In this document: one piece after another, positions 32,782 through 43,466 of the stretch | Layout: every line of letters begins with the position of its first letter | How positions within the stretch are numbered: position 1 is the first letter of the stretch | NCBI GenBank assembly: GCA_013368325.1 | Contig: JAACJK010000166.1 | Location: 62,001 to 126,000 of the forward strand | Direction of reading: 5' to 3' | Source of the DNA: Ephemerocybe angulata | Taxonomy: Eukaryota > Basidiomycota > Agaricomycetes > Agaricales > Psathyrellaceae | DNA: 64,000 nt | Notes under the pieces: generated by a model | Told to the model about the DNA's origin: nothing | Database searches by the model: none | The model's input: the letters and a program-made list of their open reading frames with translations, nothing else | Program-made: the position numbers and the translations under genes

Positions 32782-34640
32782 ATGGCTGCTCAGAAGGACT
32801 TCACCGTTGTCATCGTGGGTGGAGGAATGTGTGGGTTGGCTTGGTATGTTGCCTCGTTTTGTGAGAAATGTCCCAAGTCCTGTTTCTGACGAGTTTTGTC
32901 TCCCCTTCTCCAGCGCGACAGCTTTGTTAAGGGCTGGGGTTGAGGCCCATGTATTCGAGTCTGCTGTACGTTACATCCCACATCCCTCCATTCGGCTATC
33001 CGTTGACAATACACGCAGCCCAAGTTCGATGAGGTCGGAGCGGGTGTTGGTCTCGGTAAGGATCTTATCGTTGTTTCAATGGTCAGAGATCGGTATAGCT
33101 TACTCCTCTGCAGGACCCAACGCCGTAAAGGCACTTCAAGGGCTCGGTGTCCTCGACGATGTCCTATCCAGAGCGGACCCTCCCAAGCTCTCGATGAGGC
33201 CATACACCTTCATCACTGGGAAGGGTAATCACGAACACATCTTCGATGTACGTGCCCACCAGCGTCAGACGAGCACGTCCTAACACTAACTGCGATCCCG
33301 ACCAGTACGCTCTATCAGCCAACGAAATCGGCTTGTCCATCTACAGGTTGGTGATTAGAATGGTGCTCTTCGTCCTCTGTGTACACGCATAGCTGACGAC
33401 GCCACCATTCCTCCTTGTCTTCCCTCCACTTCATTTCAACTGTAATCATTGCTATCATTTTAGACCCGTTTTCCTGGACGCCCTGGTCCCGAAGATTGAT
33501 GCGAAGTATACGCATTTCGATAAACGTGCTATCCAAGTCGCCAGGACGCCTTCCGGGCGACACGTCGTCACCTTCCACGACAATACGTCGGTAGAAGCTG
33601 ATCTCGTCATTGGGGCCGATGGAATCAAGAGCATCACGCGCGAGTTCGTCGCAGGGCCACACCCGCATAACCACCTTGCGTATGTGAACACCGATACCTA
33701 CAGGGGCATGGTGAGCATAAGCGCGTTGAAGAAGGATGGTGTCAAGACAGACTTGACGAAGCCATTGATCTGGGCGGGTATGAAAAAGGCAAGTTTCGCC
33801 TTTTGAGGTTTAGAGCTGGATGGCGTTTATTGAACCTTGTGCTTTTGCCTTTTTGCCTTTAGCATGTTGTGACGTATCCTATCCGGGGAAATGAGCTGGT
33901 ATGTCGGCGTTCGCCTGCTTTGACAGCCGATGTTCTGACGCATTGTGGCGAGTAGCTGAATATTGGCGCTGCTGTATCGTCGTCGTTCACCTGGTCCCCG
34001 CCGCGGAAGGATACGTGGGTCGAGCGTAGCGTGCCCGCGAAGGAAATGTTTGACGCTTATGGAGACTGGGGGCATGATATCAAGACCATCCTATCGCATA
34101 TCAAAGACCCAAGTCGATGGTGTATGCATGCTGTCGACCCTCCTCTGGAGCACTACGTGAAGGATAAAGTTGTCCTCGTTGGAGACGCTGTGAGTGCTTT
34201 TGAGAGTTTACAAGATTTCGTGGAACCTGATCATGAACCCGTAGGCGCACGCGATGGTGCCTCACCTTGGCGCTGGAGTTGGTCAAGGCTTCGAGGATTC
34301 ATACGTCCTGTACCGCCTTCTGACTCACCCCGAAACTAATAGCACCAACCTTTCTGTGAGTTACTCCGGCTCTGTCATATCTACGGAGATCTGAACGTAT
34401 TTACAGGGCGTCCTCCGGATCTACGACACTATTCGACCTCCCCGCGCCTCCATGGTAGCGCGCGAGTCAGCGCGAATGGGCCGCCTTTATCACGGTTTCG
34501 GACCCGGAGAAGGTGGCAACACCATTAAACAGACCCAAGAGCAAGTCGCTGGTATCTGGGAGCCAGTTTGGTACCATGACCTCGAGAAAGAGGTGTCGCA
34601 ACACCTGAATAGATTCTTCGCCCACGGGGGGAAGCTGTGA
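32782..34640 (+). CDS. FAD-dependent monooxygenase, salicylate-hydroxylase-like
   Basis: Group A flavoprotein aromatic hydroxylase-like enzyme (NAD(P)H + O2). The N-terminus 'FTVVIVGGGMCGLA' is the Rossmann GxGxxG-type motif; 'LLRAGVEAHVFESA' is the following helix and acidic strand end. After small exons, 'GVGLGPNAVKALQGLGVLD' appears. The DG motif is 'ADLVIGADGIKSITRE', and the GD motif 'KVVLVGDAAHAMVPHLGAG' crosses an intron near 34190-34243. The C-terminal exon ends 'HLNRFFAHGGKL' with TGA at 34638-34640. About nine short introns occur, several splitting exons under 50 nt. All three cofactor motifs are intact, so the enzyme is likely active; the aromatic substrate cannot be assigned. No partner pathway genes are adjacent. 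Confidence 0.88.
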
Positions 34641-35179
34641 CTTCGTAGTGCTGTAACTATTTAATTACCATATTCTGATTGGCTTAGACTCCAAAATCCC
34701 AGCTTCTTGCATTTCTCCTTCTTGGGCCCGCATGGAAATTGGAACGGTCACTCCCAGCGCTGCAAGGTCCGGAACGGCGACTCTGGAGCGAACCAGGCCC
34801 GGGGTAAACGTACGCCAACGGCGAGTTCCGTGAATTCTCTCCTCTCTGCCTGTATGGTCTGACTGGTTTGAGGAGGATCGCGAGTCAGTGACGGTGGTCG
34901 GAGGCGGTGGCGGCTGCGTTAGGCGCTGCCGGCCTCTGCCGGCGCGTATGGGCACCGATCCGGCATCGGACTAATTATGGAAGGATTGACAAATTGACTC
35001 GGGAAGGATATTTTTTGTGGAAGTCATGTGATCTCGGGGCCGACCTGCCCTCACGTAGAAAAGATCGATAAGACAACTGCCAATTGAAACTTCGTCCTCT
35101 TCCTCGCTGTTCCTCAACAATCTCCTTGTCGAGGTTACATCCCCCTTCCGCACTTCTAACCCGATAGCAGTGAGGCACC
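34641..35179. promoter_or_regulatory. eEF2 promoter region
   Basis: 539 bp between the monooxygenase stop and the eEF2 start. The last ~90 bp are pyrimidine-rich (TTCGTCCTCTTCCTCGCTGTTCC... near 35092-35115), as is common in highly expressed fungal genes. No clear TATA box and no gene. A GC-rich stretch with GGCGGTGGCGG occurs at 34900-34945. Confidence 0.5.
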
Positions 35180-38044
35180 ATGGTGTAAGTCGTCTTCGTC
35201 GTCGTCCTCATCGCTGCTCGATGCTGACCACACCCCGACAGTAACTTCACCGTCGGTTAGCACTGGTTTTTGTGATATGAAAGTTTCTCGTCTTGACGTT
35301 GGATGATGAATAGATCAAATGCGCGCCCTTATGGACGTGCCGACTAACATCCGTAACATGTCGGTTATCGCCCACGGTGCGTACTAGATCGTTGGCGAAT
35401 CTCCCCAAGGCTCACATCTCTCTGCAGTCGATCACGGAAAGTCGACCCTCACCGATTCCCTGGTCTCCAAGGCTGGTATCATCGCCGGTTCCAAGGCTGG
35501 TGACATGCGATTCACCGACACCCGTGACGATGAAAAGGAGCGTGGTATTACCATCAAGTCCACCGCCATCTCCATGTACTTCGAGGTCGACAAGGAGGAC
35601 CTCCCCGCTATCAAGCAAAAAACCGTCGGTACGTTTGTAATCTATCAATTAGCGATATGGGACTATGTGCTTATCTTATCTGTGTTCAGGAAACGAGTTC
35701 TTGATCAACTTGATCGACTCCCCCGGTCACGTTGATTTCTCTTCTGAAGTCACTGCCGCCCTCCGTGTCACCGATGGTGCCCTCGTCGTCGTCGACTGTA
35801 TCGAAGGTGTCTGCGTCCAGACCGAGACTGTCCTCCGCCAGGCTCTCACTGAGCGTATCAAGCCCGTCATCGTCATCAACAAGGTCGATCGTGCCCTCCT
35901 CGAGTTGCAGGTTGACAAGGAGTCCCTCTACCAGTCTTTCTCCCGTACCATCGAGTCCGTCAACGTCATCATCTCCACCTACCACGACGCCGCCCTCGGT
36001 GATGTCCAGGTCTACCCTGAGCAGGGAACCGTCGCTTTCGGTTCAGGTCTCCACGGATGGGGCTTCACCCTCCGTCAGTTCGCCGCTCGCTACGCCAAGA
36101 AGTTCGGTGTTGACAAGGACAAGATGATGGTCAAGCTCTGGGGCGACAACTTCTTCAACCCCGCCACCCGCAAGTGGACCACCAACGGCACCACCGCCGA
36201 CGGAAAGACCCTTGACCGTGCCTTCAACACCTTCGTTCTCGACCCCATCTTCAGGATCTTCGATGCTGTCATGAACTTCAAGAAGGATGCCATCGCTCCT
36301 ATCCTCGAGAAGCTCGACATCAAGCTCGCCCCCGAAGAGCGTGAGCAGGAAGGCAAGGCCCTCCTCAAGACCATCATGCGTCGCTTCCTCCCCGCTGGTG
36401 ACTCCCTCCTGGAGATGATTGTCATCAACCTCCCCTCCCCCGCCACCGCTCAGCGCTACCGTGTTGAGACCCTCTACGAGGGTCCCATGGACGATGAGTC
36501 CGCCATCGGTATCCGTGACTGTGACCCCAAGGGTCCCCTTGTCCTCTACGTCTCCAAGATGGTGCCTACCTCCGATAAGGGTCGCTTCTACGCCTTCGGT
36601 CGTATCTTCTCTGGTACCGTCCGCTCCGGCCCCAAGATCCGTATCCAGGGCCCCAACTACCTCCCCGGAAAGAAGGACGACCTCTTCATCAAGGCCATCC
36701 AGCGTACCGTCCTCATGATGGGCCGTTACGTCGAGCCCATTGAGGACTGCCCTGCCGGTAACATCATCGGTCTCGTCGGTATCGACCAGTTCTTGCTCAA
36801 GAGCGGTACCCTTACCACCTCTGAGACCGCCCACAACATGAGGGTCATGAAGTTCTCCGTCTCCCCCGTCGTGCAGGTCGCCGTTGAGGTCAAGAACGCC
36901 TCCGATCTCCCCAAGCTCGTTGAAGGTCTCAAGCGTCTCTCCAAGTCCGACCCCTGTGTCCAGGCCTGGATCAACGAGACCGGTGAGCACATCGTCGCCG
37001 GTGCTGGTGAGCTCCACTTGGAGATTTGCTTGAAGGTATGTTATCTTCGACGTTTTATCAAGTCGGCTTGTGATCTGACCGTCTTTGCAGGATCTCCAGG
37101 AGGACCACGCCGGTGTCCCCCTCAAGATCTCCGACCCCGTCGTTCCCTACCGTGAGACCGTCAAGACCGAGTCTTCCATCGTCGCCCTCTCCAAGTCCCA
37201 GAACAAGCACAATCGTCTCTTCGTCAAGGCCCTTCCTCTCGAGGATGAGCTCACCAAGGCCATCGAGGATGGTAAAGTCAGCTCCCGCGACGATTTCAAG
37301 CTCCGTGCTCGTGTCCTCGCTGATGAGTACGGTTGGGATGTCACCGACGCCAGGAAGATTTGGTGCTTCGGTCCCGACACCACTGGCCCTAACCTGTTGG
37401 TCGATGTCACCAAGGGTGTGCAGTACTTGAACGAAATCAAGGATTCTTGCGTTGCCGCCTTCCAGTGGGCCACCAAGGAGGGTGTCTGCTGTGAGGAGAC
37501 TGTCCGTGGTATCCGTGTCAACATCCTCGATGTCACTGTAAGCACTTCGACCCCTGCCTGCTGTTCTTCAGACTAATGTCGTTTTTCCTAGCTCCACACT
37601 GATGCCATCCATCGTGGTGGAGGACAGCTCATCCCTACTATGCGTCGTGCTACCTACGCCGCTTGCTTGCTCGCCACCCCCGGTCTCCAGGAGCCCATCT
37701 ACCTCGTCGAGATCCAGTGTCCCGAGAACGCCATCGGTGGTGTCTACTCGTGCCTCAACAAGCGTCGTGGCCAGGTCTTCTCTGAGGAGCAGCGCCCCGG
37801 AACCCCCATGTTCACCATCAAGGCCTACCTCCCTGTCGCCGAGTCCTTCGGCTTCAACGGTGAGCTTCGCTCGCACACCGCCGGACAGGCCTTCCCCCAG
37901 GCTGTCTTCGACCATTGGGAAATCATGAACGGATCCCCTCTCGAGAAGGGCTCCAAGATGGAGGAGTTGGCTGTCAAGATCCGTACTCGCAAGGGTCTCA
38001 AGCCTGATATCCCCCCTCTCGACACCTACTACGACAAGCTCTAA
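35180..38044 (+). CDS. eEF2: translation elongation factor 2 (eEF2)
   Basis: GTPase that drives ribosomal translocation. Seven coding exons give 842 aa, the same length as yeast eEF2. Protein begins '[14 protein letters not shown]'. G motifs: 'AHVDHGKST' (P loop, split by an intron after CAC G), '[11 protein letters not shown]' (switch I), 'DSPGHVDF' (G3), 'NKVDR' (G4). The diphthamide loop '[19 protein letters not shown]' is intact, including the modified His. The C-terminus '[10 protein letters not shown]' ends at TAA 38042-38044. The first exon codes only 5 nt (35180-35184) and the second 14 nt (35242-35255). The main exon is 35690-37035, then 37091-37537 and 37592-38044. Codons end overwhelmingly in C (CTC, GTC, ATC, AAG), unlike neighbouring genes, consistent with very high expression. 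Confidence 0.98.
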
Positions 38045-38294
38045 ACTGTTGTGGTTCCTTCCCTCTTGCATTCATTTCCTTCACTCTCTCATGCTGTAGC
38101 CAATATGTTGTACAACAAAATAAAATTTACTATCTGGCTGTAATTCTGTGTGATGTAGCGTGAGAAAATGATATGTGACTAATGAGTGTTTCATTGGGCG
38201 GCTGGAATGTATTCCAGCGACTATCTCTTTCACTGTTCCCCTTTCTTGCGACATCCTCTTTCCCCTCAGACGCCTCACGCGCCCACCCACTGCA

Positions 38295-39186
38295 ATGGCC
38301 ACCTCTCTTTCCAGCCTGTCTGCCTCAGTCACCCGCATTCTCTACCTCGACGGCTTTCCCAAAGAGCTGAAGACAAAGGACATTCAGGCCGCGTTTTCAG
38401 AGTTTGACGGTGTCAACGGTGGCTTCAAGATCAAGTGGAGGGACGACACCAGCCTGCTCATTGTGTTCAACGATGCCTCTGTTGGTGAGTGCTGGCGTGA
38501 CCTGCGTCGTGTACAAGTTGAAGGAGTGTGCCTAACACGCGGTACGCCGATCTGCAGCCAAACGTGCCTATCTCCACACCATTGCATACCCCCCACCGAG
38601 CCTCGCCTCTCCCTCAGGCGATCCCGTTACGATCCGGCCGTACGACGGGCCCGACGCCCAGAGTGTGATTCAGGCAGTCAACGCCCGGTCGCAGCACCAC
38701 GCCAACGCCTCGCGTTCCCATAATGGCCGGGCTGCGTCGATCTCTGTCATCCCTGGTGCCCAGCGCAGCCTTTCTGGTGGCGTCAACCTCAACCTGCAGC
38801 ACCGGAACAGCCACGCGACGATCCCTGAGCACGGTGTGAACGGCGGCCGCGAGCCGTCCCCGACGCTGCCCAGCCTGCCCTCGCACCCGACGCTGAACGC
38901 GCTGATCAGCTCGACACTGGGCGAGAGCGCACTTACCCCGAGCGACCCTGCGATCTTGACGACGAGTCTGCATGACGCGGCTGCGGGCCCGAGGATTGGG
39001 GATCCTGGGAAGCGGATGTTGGGCGCTGCATTGGGGGTCAGGCACCCCGCGTTGGGGTCTAGGAGTATCAACGGGAGCCCTAATGGGAGCCCGGGGAGCG
39101 CGAGCCCAGGGCCGCAGGTGCATGGAGTTGACCAGGCGATGAGGGATGTGCAGAGGGCGATGGGCGGATTGGTTGTTGCGGAGTGA
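38295..39186 (+). CDS. RRM-like RNA-binding protein (R3HCC1L-like)
   Basis: Two exons (38295-38484 and 38558-39186) give 272 aa. The N-terminal ~90 residues read as an RRM-type fold: 'TRILYLDGFPKELKTKDIQA' (strand 1, helix 1), 'GGFKIKWRDDTSLLIVFND' (strands 2-3), then across the intron 'ASVAKRAYLHTIAYPPPS' (helix 2). This arrangement resembles the C-terminal RNA-recognition-like domain of R3HCC1/R3HCC1L proteins and fungal relatives; no R3H domain is visible. The remainder is low complexity, rich in Ser, Pro, Gly and Asn ('NGSPNGSPGSASPGPQ'), ending in an amphipathic helix 'VDQAMRDVQRAMGGLVVAE'. Exact family and RNA partner are uncertain. Confidence 0.7.
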
Positions 39187-39894
39187 ACGGAATGATTGTG
39201 ATGTTTCGATGCTTGGCGCCCAAGCCTGGCGCTCTCCCATCGTTCCTTCTGCCTGTCTGTTGCCTCTTCCTCGAGCCCCTGGTTGGCCCGAGTCTCTATC
39301 TTTGATACATGCATCTCTGTGGCTATCCCTCCCTCCTTTCTTCCTAGTTATATTTTTCATGGGGCACGTAGTGCATCTCTCCCCGTAATCTGTCGCTTTC
39401 CTCCGCCTTCCTTCCTTCCCTCCCTCCCTCCTCTCTCTTCTCACTTTGTTATCGTAGTTTCTTTTATACTCGCTAGTACTACTTCACACTATGTGCTTCA
39501 CCTCAGCAAGCGCGCAGCTGGATCGATTTCTTTCGTCCGTTCTTTCGTTTCAGATATCATCCCAACCCGTTACCCCTCCTCCTCGACTTGTCGATCTCAA
39601 ATCAATCAGCAATACGTAACTCCTCTACCTACCCTCCTTGTTGGCGCTTGGTATGAAGTAGTGTATAGTCTCCCGGAATGTTCATTACAGTGTCATTGAC
39701 GCTGAGCCTTAGGATCTCTCTCTCGGCTTGAACACTGGCAAGCCCGTATTTTTAGAAAGGACTGCAGTGGTTGACGGAAAGGCGGTGAACTCGGGGATGA
39801 TTCAGATGAGATTGCGGTCACCATCTTCAGGGGTCGAGGGTAGATCACAACCAGGTACTTGGACCAAGACCACTACTACCATCACCAACAAAGA
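39187..39894. other. 708-bp intergenic region with pyrimidine tract
   Basis: 3' flank of the RRM-like gene and promoter of the lectin-like gene. The only marked feature is the CT microsatellite at 39395-39443. Confidence 0.45.
39395..39443 (+). repeat. polypyrimidine (CCTT/CCCT) tract
   Basis: About 49 nt almost entirely C and T, with CCTT and CCCT units in tandem. It lies in the likely 3' UTR or downstream flank of the RRM-like gene and may be length-variable. Confidence 0.7.
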
Positions 39895-40888
39895 ATGACC
39901 GCGCTGACCCTAGACGACGATTGCGGATTCCCTGCAGGATATTTTGTGTTGGGGTCTGTGGGATGTGACAGGATGGCGGATGTCGAGGGAAACAGCAATG
40001 CGGATGGGAGCGAGATCATTATGTGGCCTGAGAAGGAGAAATCGCTTGTGGAAGGTGTGTAGCTGGCTTTGTTCAGTTTGCGGGGCGCTGCAAACGAAAT
40101 GAAGGGTGAATGGATGCTGACGGAAGCGATGGCGTGCGTGCGTGCAGGGTTTAGGGATAGGGGGGCTGATAACCAGGTGAGTGGCGGCGGGGTCGGGGTC
40201 AGCGGGTCACTAATTGTGCTCATGGGACCAGGTCTTTTTCGTGGATCCTTCTGGGGCGCTTTGTTCGAGAGCTTCAGGACATGCGATTGACGTCCAAGGT
40301 GTGCGGGGATCTTTCTGGAAGTTGGTAGAGCGACTCACCCGTCCTATAGGAGACCGCCTGGTCTTGAGACACCGCCGGCCTGCGACATACCCGTACCCTA
40401 ATCGCTTCTCGCACCCGTTCCCCAAGTTCAAATACTCACAGCACACCGGCGAAATCACAGTGCACTTTGAGACAGATCCTTCATATCCCGAGCCTGGGGA
40501 AGCGACCTCGGATGCATGGAAGAGCAAGACGTATGTGCTGACCTCCGTGCCTCTGCGCAAGCCGCGCACGGTGCTGGACGACGCGTCGCAGTTCTTCACG
40601 ACGAACATATTCCGGCCAATCGGGGCTGCGTTTGGGGGCGCGACGGGGCATGCAGCGACGGCGGAAGAGGTGGCGACGCTGGAGCTGCGGGGCGACGAGG
40701 TGTTGGAGGAGGAGAAGCGGGAGGAAGACGAGGTCGACGACAGCGCGGAGGTGTTTCGGCGGCTGCGGGTGGTGGCGCTCGCGGACAAGGCTGATAGCGA
40801 CAAGACGATGACGGAGAAGGCTCGCAGGAGGCGCCAGTGGGTCGTCCGTGGGCTCAGGAAGAGCAATGCCCGTACAGGTGGGATTTAG
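39895..40888 (+). CDS. ricin-B-like beta-trefoil protein
   Basis: Four exons (39895-40054, 40148-40176, 40232-40298, 40350-40888) give 264 aa. Beta-trefoil signatures are present: 'GFPAGYFVLGSVGCDRMADV', 'DGSEIIMWPEKEKSLVEG', 'NQVFFVDPSGALCSRASGHA' and 'IDVQGDRLVLRHRRP'. Similar cytoplasmic ricin-B-like proteins without a signal peptide are common in basidiomycetes; their ligands are mostly unknown. The second half carries 'TYVLTSVPLRKPRTVLDDAS', then a hydrophobic-acidic stretch and a basic C-terminus (EKARRRRQWVVRGLRKS). The 51-nt intron 40299-40349 is in frame without stops. The ATG at 39895 is the first that gives the trefoil start, but another short upstream exon cannot be excluded. WSS1 begins 73 bp after the stop. 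Confidence 0.72.
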
Positions 40889-40961
40889 GCGCGGGTGTCA
40901 CGTGCGGTTAATTACGCGTTTGGGGCACGCGTCGCTTGCTTTTGCTTCTTACCTCTACCTC

Positions 40962-42360
40962 ATGTCCCGGGCGTCTAATACGTTTGTCCTGTCGATTACC
41001 CATCTCAAAGATAGGCCCAATGAGAAACATGCTCTCGAGCTCTTGAAGAAGGTCGTCTCGCTCGTGAAGCCAATCATGAGGAAGCATGGCTGGGTTTTGC
41101 CAGAGCTTGCAGAGTTCTTTCCGGGCCAGCAGAATCTTCTGGGTACGTGGCAGCTTTCGCTGTCTGGCTGGCCTTATAGCTGACCTCCCGTAGGATTGAG
41201 TGAGTGGTGAAAGGATACGCGAATGTGTGTTTCTTCAACTCTTTTGGCAGACGTTAACGGCGGACAGAAGATCATGCTCAGGCTGCGTCCACACCACTCG
41301 CCGACATGGTTCTTTGAGGAAGAAGAGATTATTGGCACGATGTTACACGAGGTACGTCTACTTTCGCAGTCCTGACCAACTCCAACTCACATTACTCAGC
41401 TTACCCACAACGTCCACGGCCCGCACGACGATAAATTCTACAAGTTCCTTTCCTCACTCCAGGACGAATACGACGAGCTCCAGCGCAAAGGCTACTCCGG
41501 CGAGGGCTTCTTCACCCCCGGACAACGCCTCGGAGGCTCGACCCACAATCCAGCCCTACATGTCGGGCGCCTCAAGGCACTCGAGGCTGCGGAGAAGAGG
41601 CGCCAGGTCTCGAGGGTGCTTGGGGAGGGCAACCCCCGCCGGCTTGGGGGTCTGTCAGCGGGCGCAGGGAGGAGGGGGACGATGAGTCCGAGGGAGTTGG
41701 CTGCACAGGTGCGTGCTATATTTACCTTGAGAGTTGCTGTTAATGTATGACTAACCTCTGGAATAGGCTGCTGAACGCAGGATGCGGGACGGGAAAGAGT
41801 GCGGCTCGCAGCAGAACTCGGACCTCATACAGCGAGAGTCAGAGAAGGCGTCGAGGGAGGGCACGAAGAACGCTGTAATTGACCTTACGGGTATGGACGA
41901 CGACCTGTGGGAGCCGGACTGGAACTCGGACGACGATGACGAGGTGATCATTGTGAGAGATGTCCACCCAGCACCGCCGCGGGCGTCTGGAAGTGGGTCT
42001 CGTTCCTCGAGGCCTGGTCAGGTGAGCGGCGCGTCGACGTCGGCGGCGGCGGGTGGTTCCAGACGGGCGGTGTCCGACCCTTATCCTCGGCCTGGTTCCG
42101 GATCCAGGCAGAATCCCAGCAGTTCTGCAAAGGCGGCTCGTTTACCGAAGCAAGGGCCCTCGTCATCGTCATCGAACGAATGGGAATGCCAGATATGCAC
42201 TCTGGTTAATAAACCTATTGCACTAGAGTGTGACGCATGCGGCATACGCAGACCACCGGACGAGTCGACGGGCTGGGATTGCCTTGCATGTGGAGAGATG
42301 GGGATGCCCCACGAGTTCTGGACTTGCCGGCAATGCGGGACTGTAAAAGTCTCCAGTTAG
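40962..42360 (+). CDS. WSS1: WSS1 DNA-protein crosslink metalloprotease (WLM domain)
   Basis: SUMO-linked protease that removes proteins crosslinked to DNA (SPRTN-related). Five exons (40962-41142, 41194-41199, 41251-41351, 41400-41708, 41767-42360) give 396 aa. The WLM domain has 'HGWVLPELAEFFPGQQNLLG' then 'LNVNGGQKIMLRLRP', and the zinc site 'HELTHNVHGPHD' split by the third intron; all ligands and the catalytic Glu are present. SUMO-interacting candidates are 'NAVIDLTGMDDDLW' and 'DDDDEVIIVRD'. Two RanBP2-type zinc fingers end the protein: 'WECQICTLVNKPIALECDAC' and 'WDCLACGEMGMPHEFWTCRQ' with a final CGTVK. The second exon is only 6 nt. The stop is convergent with PIN1. The upstream lectin-like gene ends 73 bp before the ATG. 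Confidence 0.93.
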
Positions 42361-42561
42361 GCTCCTTATGACATAGATACCCCCTCATGCCCCTCGAGGC
42401 CCATACCCCAGGTTATTTCGCTTTCTACCTTGCGCTTTCGTGTTATGTTTCCATGCTTTGGGTTGATTTAGTTTAGTTTATACAACATCTCTTGGACATC
42501 ACTTTAGGTTACATGCTTTGGGTTAATACATTGCCTTTCCGCCACATCCTTCGCCAGGCGC

Positions 42562-43203
42562 TCAGCCAGTCCTCATGATCAAATGCACTCCGCTGTCGGT
42601 GCTCACGACGTCGCTGACCTGCCCAACCTCGAGTCCGAAGGAGGCGTCCTCGAAGGCCTTCTGCATCTGGTTGCGGCCGAACCACCCGAGGTCTCCCCCG
42701 CGGGCGTAGGAGGAGCAATCGGAGTGCTTTTGTGCGAGGTCGCTGAAGACGGAGGCATAGGACTCGCCCGCGTCGTTGATCTCCTTCTGGTACTCGCGCA
42801 GGATCTCGATGGCCTCTTCCTTCGAGATGGTGATCTTGTCCTGTATTTCCATATATCAGCTACGTTGAGCTTGAGTGAAGGGAGATTGACGCACGGATTT
42901 ATGGCTCGCAGGGCGCCTGCTGTCGCGGTGCTTCACGAGGAGATGGCTCGCGCGCACTTGGCCCGCGTGCGGGTCCTGGGCGAGCTCGGCGTTGAGGAGC
43001 TCGGCGCCGGGTAGCGCCTCCACCTGCTCGATGCTGAGGCCTTCGGGCGTCTCCCACGTCGACAGCCTCGTAATGCTGTTGAAGAAATAGGGCACCTTGC
43101 GCGAGCTCGACATGCGCACTTCCCAGCCTTCTGCAGACGACTGTGCGTTGATGGTCGGTCAGTGTGCGCCCGCGACTTTGGACGGGGGCGAGCCTCTCAC
43201 CAT
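42562..43203 (-). CDS. ESS1: PIN1/ESS1 peptidyl-prolyl isomerase (WW + parvulin)
   Basis: Isomerase acting on phospho-Ser/Thr-Pro bonds, notably in the RNA polymerase II C-terminal domain. Three exons (43203-43201, 43140-42895, 42840-42562) give 175 aa. The first exon is just the ATG. WW domain: 'EGWEVRMSSSRKVPYFFN' then 'TRLSTWETPEG', with both signature Trp. Parvulin domain: 'VRASHLLVKHRDSRRPASHK' with the basic phosphate-binding patch (K, R, R), 'DCSSYARGGDLGWFGR' containing the catalytic Cys region, 'QMQKAFEDASFGLEVGQVSD' and 'VVSTDSGVHLIMRTG'. All expected residues are present. Stop TGA is at 42564-42562. Confidence 0.95.
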
Positions 43204-43466
43204 TGTGTGTGTGTTGTGGGTGAGTATGTCGTACGGTGGGGTTTGTTGGGGGACGAGAAGAAGAGAGGGTGGAATGCGGGGTAGAGAGGCAGTTAATAAA
43301 GATGAGTTGCGTGGCGCCAGAGATTCTGCGCGAGATTAGATAAGATAAGATGCGCCCATGGATGATGCTGACTCTATGATGCCGTTTGCCCCTGTCGCCG
43401 GTTGCGAATGAGGCTGAAAAGGGCGCTTCGGTCGCTGCCTGTGCTGGTTGTCCTCTCACCGTCACC
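43204..43466. promoter_or_regulatory. divergent region between PIN1 and the DUF4246 gene
   Basis: Contains both promoters. No TATA box recognised. Its right limit depends on the uncertain 5' end of the DUF4246 gene: if that gene starts at 43726, the region is 522 bp long. Confidence 0.35.

Noticed and set aside
36043..37125. 360-codon open frame antisense to eEF2
   Set aside because: It is the shadow of extreme C-ending codon bias in eEF2; the sense protein is intact and conserved, and the antisense product is low-complexity Asp/Gly/Leu/Glu-rich.
40593..40700. High-GC stretch with alternative open frames on both strands within the lectin-like gene
   Set aside because: The sense frame continues the trefoil protein; the others are GC-driven shadows.
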